Source: Rhizobiales bacterium 62-47 (GTDB taxonomy: Bacteria; Pseudomonadota; Alphaproteobacteria; Rhizobiales; Xanthobacteraceae). Taken from it: a DNA stretch of 64,000 bases. Shown piece after piece: positions 39,370 through 48,939 of this stretch (position 1 is its first letter; each line of letters opens with the position of its first letter). Where the stretch lies: NCBI GenBank assembly GCA_001899255.1, contig MKVX01000005.1:124001-188000 (forward strand), read 5' to 3'. The position numbers were made by a program, and so were the translations under genes. Below the pieces are notes generated by a model, which had not been told where the DNA came from, made no database searches, and saw only the letters and a program-made list of their open reading frames with translations.

Positions 39370-40752
39370 ATGCAGCAACCCGCCCGACGCCACACCAGTC
39401 TGGTCAAAGCCGCGCCGCGAACGAGCGCGCGTACCGGCGCAGCGCTGGCCACGTGCATGTTGTCATTCGGGCTGATGAGCATGGCGCCTTCGCCGCTACG
39501 TGCGCAGACTGCCGTCGCAACTCAACAGGCCACGGCGCCTTCGGCCGACGAGATCAAGCAGCGCGAGCAGGAGCTGGAAGCCGCACGCACCGAACAAAAG
39601 AATGCTGCCGAACTGCAGGACAAGCTCAAGGCGGAAATTGCCGCGCTCGGGCAGGATCGTAGCAAGCTCAATCAACAACTGATCGACATCGCCGCCAAAG
39701 TGCGCGGCATCGAAATTAAGATCGGCGAAGCCGAAGCGCGCTTGCGCGACCTCGATACCCGCGAGCAGGCGGTGCGCAGTTCGCTCGATTCACGACGCTC
39801 CGAAATCGTCGAAGTGCTCGCCGCCTTGCAGCGCGCCGGACGCCGTGCGCCCCCGGCGCTGTTGGTTAGCCCTGAGGACGCACTCGAATCGTTACGCACG
39901 GCAATCCTGCTTGGCTCGGTCGTGCCGGAGATGCGCGCGCGGTCGCAGAAGCTCGTCGCCGATCTCGGCGAGCTGGTCAATTTGCGCAAAAGCATCGCCA
40001 CCGAGCGCAGTCAGTTGGCTACCGAGCGCGACAGCCTGAACGTCGATCAGACCCGCATGACCGCGCTCGTCGACGAGCGGCAGAAACAACAAAGCACCGT
40101 CGAGAAAAACATGGCGTCGGAAGCTGCACGCGCCGTGACGCTGGCGCGCCAGGTCGATAACCTGCAGGCGCTGATCGCCAAGATGGAGCAGGATGTGCAA
40201 AGCGCGGCCAAGGCCGCAGCAGCCGCCAACCTGAAGGGCGCACCCGTCGCATTGAACGGCAAACCCAACCTGGCGGCCTTGAAAGACCCCGGCCGGCTCA
40301 GTCCGGCGATTGCCTTCGTCTCGGCCAAGGGACTTTTCACAATGCCGGTTAACGGCACCCAGATACGTTCATTTGGCGGTTCCGACGGCGCCGGAGGCAC
40401 GGAAAAAGGCATTTCCTTGGCAACGCGGCCCGGCGCCCAAGTCACAACACCGTGTGATGGCTGGGTTGTCTATGCCGGTCCGTTCCGCAGCTACGGACAA
40501 CTCTTGATCCTCAACGCCGGGGGCGGGTATCATGTGTTGATTGCAGGGATGGAGCGGATTTCGGTCAGCATCGGCCAGTTCGTTTTGACGGGGGAACCGA
40601 TCGCGACCATGGGAACGACGTCCCGGATTGCATCCATTCTCGCAGCAAATGTGAGCCGGCCAGTGCTTTACATCGAATTCCGCAAGGACGGTGTCCCGAT
40701 TGATTCAGGCCCATGGTGGGCGGCAAGTGAAGGCGAAAAGGTTCGCGGATGA
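39370..40752 (+). CDS. Murein hydrolase activator EnvC-like (M23/LytM)
   Basis: A protein of 460 residues with an N-terminal membrane/signal segment (about 18-40), then a long coiled coil (about 55-285, DEIKQREQELEAARTEQKNA and later). The LytM domain is at about 325-455: GTEKGISLATRPGAQVTTPC and YGQLLILNAGGGYHVLIAGM. The usual zinc ligands HxxxD and HxH are not all present, as in EnvC, which activates amidases rather than cutting itself. The stop overlaps the ctpA start (ATGA). Confidence 0.9.
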   Translation: MQQPARRHTSLVKAAPRTSARTGAALATCMLSFGLMSMAPSPLRAQTAVATQQATAPSADEIKQREQELEAARTEQKNAAELQDKLKAEIAALGQDRSKLNQQLIDIAAKVRGIEIKIGEAEARLRDLDTREQAVRSSLDSRRSEIVEVLAALQRAGRRAPPALLVSPEDALESLRTAILLGSVVPEMRARSQKLVADLGELVNLRKSIATERSQLATERDSLNVDQTRMTALVDERQKQQSTVEKNMASEAARAVTLARQVDNLQALIAKMEQDVQSAAKAAAAANLKGAPVALNGKPNLAALKDPGRLSPAIAFVSAKGLFTMPVNGTQIRSFGGSDGAGGTEKGISLATRPGAQVTTPCDGWVVYAGPFRSYGQLLILNAGGGYHVLIAGMERISVSIGQFVLTGEPIATMGTTSRIASILAANVSRPVLYIEFRKDGVPIDSGPWWAASEGEKVRG

Positions 40753-42116
40753 TGCGCAAGACTTCGATAATTCTGCTCAGTGCTGCGACTGGTGCGGCGC
40801 TGACCTTGTTCGTAACGCAGCCGCGCTCTGTGCTGATGGGATCGACCGCACGCGCGGCGACATCCGACACCTACCGTCAGCTCAATTTGTTCGGTGACGT
40901 GTTCGAACGCGTCCGCTCCGACTATGTCGAGAAGCCGGACGACAGCAAGCTGGTGGAGTCCGCCATCAGCGGCATGCTGACCGGGCTGGATCCGCATTCG
41001 AGCTACATGGATGCGAAGAGCTTCAAGGACATGCAGGTGCAGACCCGCGGCGAGTTCGGCGGTCTCGGCATCGAAGTCACCATGGAGGACGGCCTCATCA
41101 AGGTGGTCTCCCCGATCGACGACACGCCTGCATCGAAGGCCGGCATTCAGGCCAACGACATCATCACCAATCTCGACGACGAAGCGGTGCAGGGCCTAAC
41201 CCTGAATCAGGCCGTCGACAAGATGCGCGGTCCGGTCAACACCAAGATCAAGCTGAAGATCATCCGCAAGGGCCAGGACAACCCGATCGAAGTGACGCTG
41301 ACACGCGACAACATTCGTGTGCGCTCGGTGCGCGCCCGCGTCGAAAGCGACGACATCGGCTATATCCGCATCACCACCTTCAACGAGCAGACCACCGAAG
41401 GGCTGAAGCGCGAGATCGCTTCGCTCACCAAGCAGATCGGCGAAGACAAGCTCAAGGGCTTCATCCTCGACCTGCGCAATAATCCGGGCGGGTTGCTCGA
41501 GGAAGCGGTGACAGTGTCCGATGCGTTCCTGGAGCGCGGCGAGATCGTCTCCACCCGCGGCCGCAATGCTGAGGAAACGCAGCGTCGCGTCGCGCACTCC
41601 GGCGACCTCACCAAGGGCAAGAAGGTGATCGTGCTGATCAATGGCGGCTCGGCCTCGGCTTCGGAGATCGTCGCCGGTGCGCTGCAGGATCACAAGCGCG
41701 CCACACTGATCGGCACCCGCTCGTTCGGCAAGGGATCGGTGCAGACCATCATTCCGCTCGGCTCCGGCAACGGCGCGTTGCGGCTGACCACGGCGCGCTA
41801 CTTCACACCGTCCGGCAAATCGATTCAGGCCAAGGGCATCACGCCGGATATCGAAGTGCTGCAGGATGTGCCGGATGAATTGAAGTCACGCACCGACACC
41901 AAGGGCGAAGCCTCGCTGCGCGGTCACCTCAAGGGCGATGCCGGCAAGGAGCAGACCGGCTCGCAGTCCTACGTGCCGCCGGACGCCAAGGACGACAAGG
42001 CGCTGAAGATGGCCGATGACCTGCTGCATGGCGTCAAGGTCAACGCGCAGGCGCCGACCGGCGACAAGGCGGCGATCGACAAGCCGGCCGCTGACAAGGA
42101 CAAGGCCGCGAACTGA
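40749..42116 (+). CDS. ctpA: Carboxy-terminal processing protease CtpA (S41)
   Basis: A protein of 455 residues. Signal/anchor at 1-20 (IILLSAATGAALTLFV). The N-terminal helical part has GMLTGLDPHSSYMD; the PDZ domain is at about 95-180 (GGLGIEVTMEDGLIKVVSPI, ASKAGIQANDIITNL). The S41 protease core has the catalytic Ser in INGGSASASEIVAGAL and the Lys in GTRSFGKGSVQT. The Lys/Asp-rich tail (after about 380) is low-complexity. It cuts periplasmic proteins, often the cell-wall hydrolases controlled by EnvC-type partners. A terminator follows. Confidence 0.95.
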   Translation: MMRKTSIILLSAATGAALTLFVTQPRSVLMGSTARAATSDTYRQLNLFGDVFERVRSDYVEKPDDSKLVESAISGMLTGLDPHSSYMDAKSFKDMQVQTRGEFGGLGIEVTMEDGLIKVVSPIDDTPASKAGIQANDIITNLDDEAVQGLTLNQAVDKMRGPVNTKIKLKIIRKGQDNPIEVTLTRDNIRVRSVRARVESDDIGYIRITTFNEQTTEGLKREIASLTKQIGEDKLKGFILDLRNNPGGLLEEAVTVSDAFLERGEIVSTRGRNAEETQRRVAHSGDLTKGKKVIVLINGGSASASEIVAGALQDHKRATLIGTRSFGKGSVQTIIPLGSGNGALRLTTARYFTPSGKSIQAKGITPDIEVLQDVPDELKSRTDTKGEASLRGHLKGDAGKEQTGSQSYVPPDAKDDKALKMADDLLHGVKVNAQAPTGDKAAIDKPAADKDKAAN

Positions 42117-42146
42117 TTCTGAGGCCTCCACAACAAAACTGCGATG

Positions 42147-42170
42147 AGGCGGCCTGAGGGCCGCCTTTTC
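42147..42170 (+). terminator. Terminator after ctpA
   Basis: AGGCGGCC-TGAG-GGCCGCCT followed by TTTC; a perfect eight-pair stem 30 bases past the stop. Confidence 0.8.
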
Positions 42171-42342
42171 GTTGCCTGGATCACATTATGGTCCGGACAG
42201 TTATTGTCGTGACGGGCCCGCGACACGCGGATCGGCGGCGTGCGAGACTCCCCTTCCCCACACGCACCTGCCACGAGACCTGCCGCTCGCTTTACCCGAC
42301 GTGATAGGGTCGGGCTGGCTGATTCGCGGGAGGCCCATCACA

Positions 42343-43554
42343 GTGACGGCTGACGATCTCAGCGCTCCGCTGGGGCAGGAGACCACGCAGCGGAAACGGC
42401 GGCGGCTGCCGTTTACCGGTATCCAGATCATGGCTTCGTTGCTGGGCTTGTTTCTGGCAGCGTTTGTCGGCTTCGCAATATTCAATCACGATCCGCTCGG
42501 CGGCGAACCGGTGGCACGTGTGGCGTTGGCGCCGCCTGCGTCCGATGCCCCCGCAGCGAAGGCGTCCGCAGCCCCCACGACCACCGATGCGAAGCCGGCA
42601 TCGCCCATCACCAAGACGCCCGCGGCACCACCTGCGGCGGGGCAACGCACCATCACCATCATCGACGGATCGAGCGGCGCGCGGCAGGACGTCGTGGTCG
42701 GCGGCGATGCTAGCGCCGACAAAGCTTCCGGCGACACCACGTCCGCGCTGATGGCAGGCATCAATCCGCGACTGCTGGAGAAAACCCGCTACGGCATGAT
42801 TCCGGCGGTCGCCGACGGGTTGAAGCCTTTCTCCGCTTACGCTGCGGGCAGCGACGCCGACCGCGCCAAGGCAGCAACGGTACCGACCGTCGCCATCGTG
42901 ATTGGCGGATTAGGCGTCGGCGCGAGTAAAACCACCGAGGCCATCATGAACCTGCCCGGCGCAGTGACCCTGGCATTTACGCCCTATGGGGTCGAGCCGG
43001 GAAAACTCGTCGAGCGCGCCCGCGCGCAGCACCATGAGGTGTTGCTGCAGATTCCGATGGAGCCGTTCGACTATCCCGACAACGATCCGGGCCCGCAGAC
43101 TCTGCTGACGACGCTGAGCGCCGAGCAGAACATCGACAGGCTGTTCTGGCAACTGAGCCGCTTCCAGGGGTATGTCGGCGTCACCAATTTCATGGGCGCC
43201 CGGTTCGTGGCATCGGACGCGGCGATGCAGCCGATCTTGCGCGAGGCCGCCAAGCGCGGGCTCGGCTATTTCGACGACGGCACCGCGCCGCGCAGTGTCG
43301 CCGCGTCGCAAGCCCAGACGCTGCCATTCGCCAAGGCCGACCTGAGCATCGACGGCTTGCCAACACCCGCAGAAATCGACAAGGCACTGGCCAACCTAGA
43401 AAGTCTGGCGAAATCGCGCGGCAACGCCATCGGCATCGCGTCCGGCCTGCCGGTGTCGATCGAGCGGATCGCCAAGTGGGCCAAGACGCTGGACAGCCGC
43501 GGCATCATGCTGGTGCCATTGACAACCGCGATGGCCAAATCAAAATCAAGCTAG
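42343..43554 (+). CDS. Divergent polysaccharide deacetylase (YibQ/DUF610)
   Basis: A protein of 403 residues from GTG at 42343, which has GGGAGG 9 bases before; the frame opens earlier but only with Pro/Arg-rich sequence. A membrane anchor (about 28-50, [19 protein letters not shown]) is followed by a Pro/Ala linker to about 150. The deacetylase-like domain follows: [52 protein letters not shown]-like [17 protein letters not shown], and TNFMGARF. The family clusters with envC and ctpA and is thought to act on the cell envelope; catalysis is unproven. Confidence 0.9.
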   Translation: MTADDLSAPLGQETTQRKRRRLPFTGIQIMASLLGLFLAAFVGFAIFNHDPLGGEPVARVALAPPASDAPAAKASAAPTTTDAKPASPITKTPAAPPAAGQRTITIIDGSSGARQDVVVGGDASADKASGDTTSALMAGINPRLLEKTRYGMIPAVADGLKPFSAYAAGSDADRAKAATVPTVAIVIGGLGVGASKTTEAIMNLPGAVTLAFTPYGVEPGKLVERARAQHHEVLLQIPMEPFDYPDNDPGPQTLLTTLSAEQNIDRLFWQLSRFQGYVGVTNFMGARFVASDAAMQPILREAAKRGLGYFDDGTAPRSVAASQAQTLPFAKADLSIDGLPTPAEIDKALANLESLAKSRGNAIGIASGLPVSIERIAKWAKTLDSRGIMLVPLTTAMAKSKSS

Positions 43555-43622
43555 CGCCGGAGCCGGCGGCACCTGTCTGCTTGCCGCCGTTACTCCGCGC
43601 GAACGAAAGAGGCGCTATCGGA

Positions 43623-44126
43623 ATGCCGCGTTACGAAGATCTGCCTTATCGGACTTGCGTCGGCATGATGCTGATCAATGCGGCGGGGCTCGTCTTCATC
43701 GGTCGCCGTGCGGGCGGGCCGGAGCATGTCGATCAGACCCACGTCTGGCAGATGCCACAAGGCGGCGTGGATCCCGGCGAGGACACCTGGGCCGCCGCCA
43801 AACGCGAACTGTTCGAAGAGACCAGCGTGCGTTCGGTCAAGAAATTGGGCGAAGTCTCCGACTGGCTGATCTACGACATTCCGAGAACTGTCGCCGGCCG
43901 CGCCTGGAAGGGCCGTTATCGCGGCCAGCGGCAGAAATGGTACGCGGTCGAATTCACCGGGTCCGACAGCGAAATCAACGTCGAGAGTCCAGGCAACGGC
44001 CACAAACCGGAATTCATCAATTGGCGCTGGGAGCCGATGAAGAATCTTCCGGATCTGATCGTGCCCTTCAAGCGACCGGTCTATGAGCGCGTCGTCAAGG
44101 AGTTTGCCCCGCTGGCGGATCGCTGA
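43623..44126 (+). CDS. RNA pyrophosphohydrolase (RppH-type Nudix hydrolase), copy 1
   Basis: A protein of 167 residues. [20 protein letters not shown] opens the Nudix fold; [15 protein letters not shown] and RELFEETSV form the Nudix box with a Thr-Ser in place of the usual Thr-Gly. [13 protein letters not shown] is the RppH-specific stretch. RppH removes pyrophosphate from 5' ends of RNA and starts decay; in Rhizobiales it was first named invasion protein IalA. It is followed after only 11 bases by a paralogue. Confidence 0.92.
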   Translation: MPRYEDLPYRTCVGMMLINAAGLVFIGRRAGGPEHVDQTHVWQMPQGGVDPGEDTWAAAKRELFEETSVRSVKKLGEVSDWLIYDIPRTVAGRAWKGRYRGQRQKWYAVEFTGSDSEINVESPGNGHKPEFINWRWEPMKNLPDLIVPFKRPVYERVVKEFAPLADR

Positions 44127-44137
44127 CCGCTCTCGGC

Positions 44138-44644
44138 ATGACCACGGATAAACCCTATCGTCCCAATGTCGGCATTGCTCTGTTCAATGCCGCCGGACTC
44201 GTGCTGATCGGCCACCGCTTTCGCGACGATGGTCCGGAAATCATTCTGCCCGGATTGGAATGGCAGATGCCGCAAGGCGGCATCGACGCCGACGAAGATC
44301 CACGCGATGCCGTGATGCGCGAATTGTGGGAAGAAACCGGCATCACCCATGCCGACCATCTCAGCGAATCCCAATGGCTGACCTACGAGTTTCCGCCTTA
44401 TGACGGGCCGTCGTCACATCGTCTGGCGCGCTTCCGTGGCCAGCGGCAGAAATGGTTTGCGCTGCGGTTCACCGGTCGCGACGACGAGATCGATCCGCTC
44501 GCGATCCGCAACGGACAGCCTGCCGAATTCGATGCGTGGCGCTGGGAACGGCTCGATCGTGTCGCCGATCTGGTCGTGCCATTCAGGCGAGCGGTCTACG
44601 GGCACGTCGCGACCGCCTTCGCAGCTTTTGCCAAAGCCGCTTGA
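44138..44644 (+). CDS. RppH-type Nudix hydrolase, copy 2 (tandem paralogue)
   Basis: A protein of 168 residues, clearly related to the gene before it: PYRPNVGIALFNAAGLVLIG, LEWQMPQGGIDADED, RELWEETGI (a full Nudix box) and FRGQRQKWFALRF. The two seem to arise from an old duplication, since many positions outside the motifs differ. Either could be the main RNA pyrophosphohydrolase; the canonical Thr-Gly is here. The stop is 16 bases from the end of the convergent otsA. Confidence 0.92.
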   Translation: MTTDKPYRPNVGIALFNAAGLVLIGHRFRDDGPEIILPGLEWQMPQGGIDADEDPRDAVMRELWEETGITHADHLSESQWLTYEFPPYDGPSSHRLARFRGQRQKWFALRFTGRDDEIDPLAIRNGQPAEFDAWRWERLDRVADLVVPFRRAVYGHVATAFAAFAKAA

Positions 44645-44660
44645 TGCGCTGGAGGCGTTG

Positions 44661-46145
44661 CTAGTGATATCGCGAACTGGTCGTCGTTGCGACAACCCGC
44701 AAAGGCCAGGTGCCGAGCTGTTTCGGTTCAGGGTCGGGGATCAGTCCCGCCGATCCCTTTCCCTCCCGCGCGGCGTGCGCGTCTTCAAGCGCTTCGATAA
44801 AATCCGTGAACCACTTCTCGATGGTTCCGGCGCGTAATTTTGTCATCATCGATTCCCAACGCATCCGCCGTTCCGGCGCGGGCATCGAAAATGCCGTGGC
44901 AATCTTGCGGGCCATGCCGTCGATATCGTTGGGATTGACCAGAAGCGCCGCATCGAGTTCGTTGGCTGCGCCAGCGAACTTCGACAGCACGAGCACGCCG
45001 GGATCGGCCGGATTCTGCGCAGCGACATATTCCTTGGCAACCAGGTTCATGCCGTCCTGTAGCGGAGTCACGACACCGACAAGGGCCGTGCGATAAAGTC
45101 CGGCAAGCACGGTCTGACTGAAGCCCTTGTTGAGATAACGGATCGGCGTCCAGTCCACCTCGCCGTGACGGCCGTTGACGTCGCTGACAAGCTTGGCCAC
45201 GTCGGCTTGAAGATTGCCGTAAGCTTCGATCATGCCGCGCGAGGGCGTTGCGATCTGCAGCAATGACACGGCACGGCTCAACGACGGCTGCAACGACAGC
45301 ATGCGGTCGAACGCATTGATGCGATTGATCAGCCCCTTGGAATAATCCAACCGATCGACGCCAATCGCCAGCTTCTCTCCATGCAGACTGCGGCGCAGCC
45401 GCGAGACATCGGGATGCATCGCTGCTTTCGCCGCCTGCGCGCTGAAGCGCTCGACATCGATGCCGATGGGAAATGTCGCCAAACGCGACGTGCCGTAGCT
45501 CGACGTCACTGTCCCGGCCGTCACGACCAGTCCCATTTCCACCTTGAGGTAGTCGATAAAATTGTCCCGGTCTTCATCGGTCTGGAAGCCGATGAGATCG
45601 TAGGCCAGCATCGCTTCAATCAATTCGCGATGATGCGGCACCCCATCGATGATGTTTCGCGTCGGCCAAGGCGTATGCAAAAAGAAGCCGATCGGCTGGT
45701 GAACATCGCGTTGGCGCAACTCGGCGCCCAGCGCCAGGAAATGATAGTCCTGAATCCAGAAAGATGTGTCCGGCTTGCAGAACCGTATCAGCGATCGCGC
45801 CACGAATGCATTCACCTCGCGATAGGAATTATAGTCATCGTGCGATGCACGGATCAGATCCCCGCGTGAATGCAGCGCGGGCCACAATGCCGAGTTGGCG
45901 AAACCTTCGTAATAGCCGCCGTAGTGAGCCGCAGGCAGATCGAGCATTGCAAGCGCACCGCTGCCAAGCGCCTCGATCTTGGCGAATGGATCCTTGCTCA
46001 TGCTGTCACGAACGCTGCCGCTCGATCCCACCCAAATCGCACCGGAATTTTCCACCACCGGCAGCAGTGCTGCCGCCAGCCCTCCCGTCATCGGTTCGTT
46101 GGCTTTCGCCCGAGCCACTCGATTCGATACGACAACGAGACTCAC
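44661..46145 (-). CDS. otsA: Trehalose-6-phosphate synthase
   Basis: A protein of 494 residues of glycosyltransferase family 20. The start is GTG behind AGGAGGGG. Landmarks: VVSNRVARAKANEPMTGGLA, FWIQDYHFLALGAELR, the UDP-glucose site IGVDRLDYSKGLINRI and the C-terminal DGMNLVAKEYVAAQ. It makes trehalose 6-phosphate from UDP-glucose and glucose 6-phosphate, for osmotic and drying protection. otsB and an MFS gene precede it on the same strand, with a 402-base gap holding its own EcfG-type promoter. Confidence 0.96.
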   Translation of the reverse strand: MSLVVVSNRVARAKANEPMTGGLAAALLPVVENSGAIWVGSSGSVRDSMSKDPFAKIEALGSGALAMLDLPAAHYGGYYEGFANSALWPALHSRGDLIRASHDDYNSYREVNAFVARSLIRFCKPDTSFWIQDYHFLALGAELRQRDVHQPIGFFLHTPWPTRNIIDGVPHHRELIEAMLAYDLIGFQTDEDRDNFIDYLKVEMGLVVTAGTVTSSYGTSRLATFPIGIDVERFSAQAAKAAMHPDVSRLRRSLHGEKLAIGVDRLDYSKGLINRINAFDRMLSLQPSLSRAVSLLQIATPSRGMIEAYGNLQADVAKLVSDVNGRHGEVDWTPIRYLNKGFSQTVLAGLYRTALVGVVTPLQDGMNLVAKEYVAAQNPADPGVLVLSKFAGAANELDAALLVNPNDIDGMARKIATAFSMPAPERRMRWESMMTKLRAGTIEKWFTDFIEALEDAHAAREGKGSAGLIPDPEPKQLGTWPLRVVATTTSSRYH

Positions 46146-46547
46146 AGGGGTCCCCTCCTGCTATTATTTACCCGGTATATAAACAACCGTTCATCAATAT
46201 GGTTCCTCGCCACCATTCAATCGAAATGAAACCAAAATCGGGCACGCTGCGATGGAACTGCGTGGCATTACTCAACCCAGCAACAGTTCCATGACTCGCG
46301 CGCGACGCCTGCGCAGTCCAACTGCGCTACGCGCGGAAATTCTGCAAGACATTGAAATGGGTTCCCGCGTACGTCGCGCTGACGTGCAAAGTTCCATGCG
46401 TCGACGCCCGGGCGCGGAACCGCCACCACGATCGCATCAGCGTACTGCGAAAATATTTCTGCGCGGCAGATTCGCTATTTGAGGGGAACTCTCGATCCGC
46501 GATTTGTAATCGGCGCATTCGAAGTAACGACTGCCGATCTTCAGCGA
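46146..46547. other. otsB-otsA intergenic region
   Basis: No gene recognised on either strand. It holds an EcfG-like promoter for otsA (46182-46206) and an AT-rich part around 46440-46510. The middle shows short Arg-rich frames that look like noise. Confidence 0.45.
46182..46206 (-). promoter_or_regulatory. EcfG-type promoter of otsA
   Basis: On the minus strand: GGAAC, 16 bases, TGTT, 37 bases before the GTG start. The consensus for the alphaproteobacterial general stress sigma factor EcfG is GGAAC-N16/17-CGTT; one -10 base differs. otsA is a known member of this regulon in rhizobia. Confidence 0.6.
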
Positions 46548-47348
46548 CTACGCTCTCGCAAGAAGCTGCGCGAGCCATTGCCGAACGTGATCTGGACCAG
46601 AGAATTGCCCCGCGACACCTTGCGCCCGTCGTCCCACCGAGAATGATAAACCGTCGAAATCCGGCATGATGGCAAAAACCGTTTCGTCCGTGACATCGTC
46701 TCCGAGAAAAACCGGACGCCGTCCCTTGAACGGTTCATGCGTCATCAGTTCACGCACCCCCGTCGCCTTCGTGAAACCGGAATGTTTGATCTCGCAAACG
46801 AACTTGCCGGGTAATACTTCAATCGGCGCGTTAGGCAATTCGGCGCGAATCGCTGAGACCGCATCGTAGATGGCATTTTCAGCCTGCGGCGCGCGCCGGA
46901 AATGCAACGCCAACGAGTAACCTTTGTCTTCCAGCAAGATGCCGGAATGTTGATCCGCAATCGCCGCAAACCGCCGCTTCAGATCGGCGTTCATCGGCGG
47001 GGCATGGGTGGCTACGGCTTCGCTGTCGACGGACAGACGCATCTCCGCGCCATGGCCGCCGACCGATGGAAAGCGTTCTGGTGCGAACATCCAATCGATA
47101 TCGTCGAGCGAGCGGCCGCTCACGAGCGCCAGGGCACCAGACGTACGGGCCAGCAAACCGCCAAGCGTTGGAACGAGGCCTGAAGGAACTTTGACATCCC
47201 GCGGTGTCGGCGCAAAATCAAGCAGCGTCCCATCGATATCGAGCAACAACGCACAGGCGTCCAGATCGATCGCGGGAAGCTGCGCCGCCAGATCGAGATC
47301 CATCGATCTGCCATCCGGTGCTGTCTGCTTGACACCATGCGAACTCAT
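46548..47348 (-). CDS. otsB: Trehalose-6-phosphate phosphatase
   Basis: A protein of 266 residues of the HAD family; the ATG is behind GGAG. LLLDIDGTLLDFAPTP carries the nucleophile Asp, LALVSGRSLDDIDWM follows, and FLGDDVTDETVFAIM is the metal-binding motif IV. It removes phosphate from the OtsA product to give trehalose. It starts 20 bases after the MFS gene ends, so the two are one unit; otsA lies 402 bases downstream. Confidence 0.95.
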   Translation of the reverse strand: MSSHGVKQTAPDGRSMDLDLAAQLPAIDLDACALLLDIDGTLLDFAPTPRDVKVPSGLVPTLGGLLARTSGALALVSGRSLDDIDWMFAPERFPSVGGHGAEMRLSVDSEAVATHAPPMNADLKRRFAAIADQHSGILLEDKGYSLALHFRRAPQAENAIYDAVSAIRAELPNAPIEVLPGKFVCEIKHSGFTKATGVRELMTHEPFKGRRPVFLGDDVTDETVFAIMPDFDGLSFSVGRRAQGVAGQFSGPDHVRQWLAQLLARA

Positions 47349-47368
47349 ATACGCTTGCTCCAGATATA

Positions 47369-48805
47369 TTACTCAATCACGGCGAGCGGCCGCGCGACGG
47401 ATTCTAGCGGTTGTCGCTCCGCGGCGATGCAATAGCGCCATGCAACCAATGCGGCTCCGAGCATCAGTGCCGCGCCGAACAGGTATCCGGCAAAGACGCT
47501 GACACGCGAACCGCTATCGATCAATGCGCCGAACAGCGCTGGACCGGCAACACCTCCGACGCCGGTCCCGATGGCATAAAACGCGGCGATCGCCAATGCG
47601 CGCACCTCGAGCGGGAATGTTTCGCTCACCGTGAGGTAGGCCGCGCTGGCCGCCGGCGAAGCAAAAAAGAAAATGACCATCCAGGCAATGGTTTGCGTCT
47701 GCGCGCTCCAGAATCCGATCACGAACAGATAGCCGGTGATCGCGAGCAGCACACCGGACACGCCATAGGTCAAGGCGATCATTTTCCGGCGCCCGACACT
47801 GTCGAACAATCGGCCGAGCAGCAGCGGCCCGAGGAAGTTGCCTGCAGCGAACGGCAACAGATACCAGCCGATCTGGCTGGCGCCGATGCCGTAGAATTCC
47901 GACAGCACCAGCGCATAGGTGAAGAAGATCGCATTGTAGAAAAACGCCTGCGCGACCATCAGCACCAGCGCCACCGTGGAACGCTGGCGGTAGGTCGAAA
48001 ACAAGGTGCGGATGACGTCAGCGAGCGGCGTATGTTTGCGCATGCGCAGCTTGATCGTGCGCCAGCCACCGGGAGGCGGATCGTTGCGGCCTTTGGCCGA
48101 TACACGCTCGATGCCGGCAACGATATCGTGCGCCTGCTCGGGAAAGCCATGGATCACCAGCCATCGCGGGCTTTCGGGAATCCAGAGTCGCATCACGAAC
48201 ACCACGAGGCCGAGTACAGCTCCGGTCAGATAGGCGACGCGCCAGCCGCTATCCGGCCCCAGCACCGGTGAATCGAGCAGGACAATCGCACTCACCGCAC
48301 CGATTGCCGCGCCGATCCAGAAACTGCCGTTGATGATAAGGTCGGTCCAGCCCCGATACCGCGCCGGCACCAGTTCCTGAATCGTGGAATTGATCGCGGT
48401 GTATTCGCCGCCGATCCCCGCACCGGTCAGGAACCGGAACAACGCATAGCTCCAGACATTCCATGACGTCGCCGTCGCGGCCGTGGCGGCGAGATAAACC
48501 GAAAGCGTGATGAAGAACAATTTCTTGCGACCGATCCGATCGGTCAGCCACCCGAAGCCAAGCGCGCCGAGAACAGCCCCGGCCAGATAAGCGCTGTTGG
48601 CTAGTCCGATATCGACGTTGCTGAACCGGAGTGAGGGGCTTTCCTTCAGGGCCCCGGCCAGCGCTCCCGCCAACGTTACTTCGAGGCCATCGAGAATCCA
48701 CGTGATACCCAGCGCCAGCACAACACGCGTGTGGAATCCACTCCACCGCAGATTGTCGAGGCGTGCGGGAATGTCGGTCTCGATATTGCGATCGTGGAAC
48801 TCCAA
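47369..48805 (-). CDS. MFS transporter (sugar/aromatic-acid porter type) in the trehalose unit
   Basis: A protein of 478 residues with 12 membrane helices. The start appears to be TTG (MEFHDRNIETDIPARL), with AGCAGG before it. Motifs: GWLTDRIGRKKLFF after helix 2, FRFLTGAGIGGEYTAINS, ELVPARYRGW, and RLWIPESPRWLV at the end of helix 6, which is the PESPRW signature of sugar porters. LGRLFDSVGRRKMIA is the second-half repeat. The substrate is unknown; its place ahead of otsB-otsA and under an EcfG promoter suggests an osmolyte or sugar. A long central loop is typical. Confidence 0.9.
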   Translation of the reverse strand: MEFHDRNIETDIPARLDNLRWSGFHTRVVLALGITWILDGLEVTLAGALAGALKESPSLRFSNVDIGLANSAYLAGAVLGALGFGWLTDRIGRKKLFFITLSVYLAATAATATSWNVWSYALFRFLTGAGIGGEYTAINSTIQELVPARYRGWTDLIINGSFWIGAAIGAVSAIVLLDSPVLGPDSGWRVAYLTGAVLGLVVFVMRLWIPESPRWLVIHGFPEQAHDIVAGIERVSAKGRNDPPPGGWRTIKLRMRKHTPLADVIRTLFSTYRQRSTVALVLMVAQAFFYNAIFFTYALVLSEFYGIGASQIGWYLLPFAAGNFLGPLLLGRLFDSVGRRKMIALTYGVSGVLLAITGYLFVIGFWSAQTQTIAWMVIFFFASPAASAAYLTVSETFPLEVRALAIAAFYAIGTGVGGVAGPALFGALIDSGSRVSVFAGYLFGAALMLGAALVAWRYCIAAERQPLESVARPLAVIE

Positions 48806-48838
48806 GACCTGCTTTCGCGTATCGGCTGAATAGACGGC

Positions 48839-48863
48839 AACGCGCCGCCGCCGTCACGGTTCC
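48839..48863 (-). promoter_or_regulatory. EcfG-type promoter of the MFS-otsB(-otsA) unit
   Basis: On the minus strand: GGAAC, exactly 16 bases, CGTT. It matches the EcfG consensus in full. The -10 lies 34 bases before the MFS start. It is back to back with the plus-strand EcfG site at 48881. Confidence 0.75.
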
Positions 48864-48880
48864 ATCGGCGGGTTCGCCTG

Positions 48881-48905
48881 GGAACGCTGCGCGAACCTCC
48901 GCGTT
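48881..48905 (+). promoter_or_regulatory. EcfG-type promoter of the DUF3175 gene
   Basis: GGAAC (48881-48885), 16 bases, CGTT (48902-48905). A full match to the EcfG consensus, 35 bases before the TTG start of the DUF3175 gene. This position also supports that start over upstream ones. Confidence 0.75.
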
Positions 48906-48939
48906 TGGCTCTGCAGCAAATGCACTGGGAGGATCGGCG

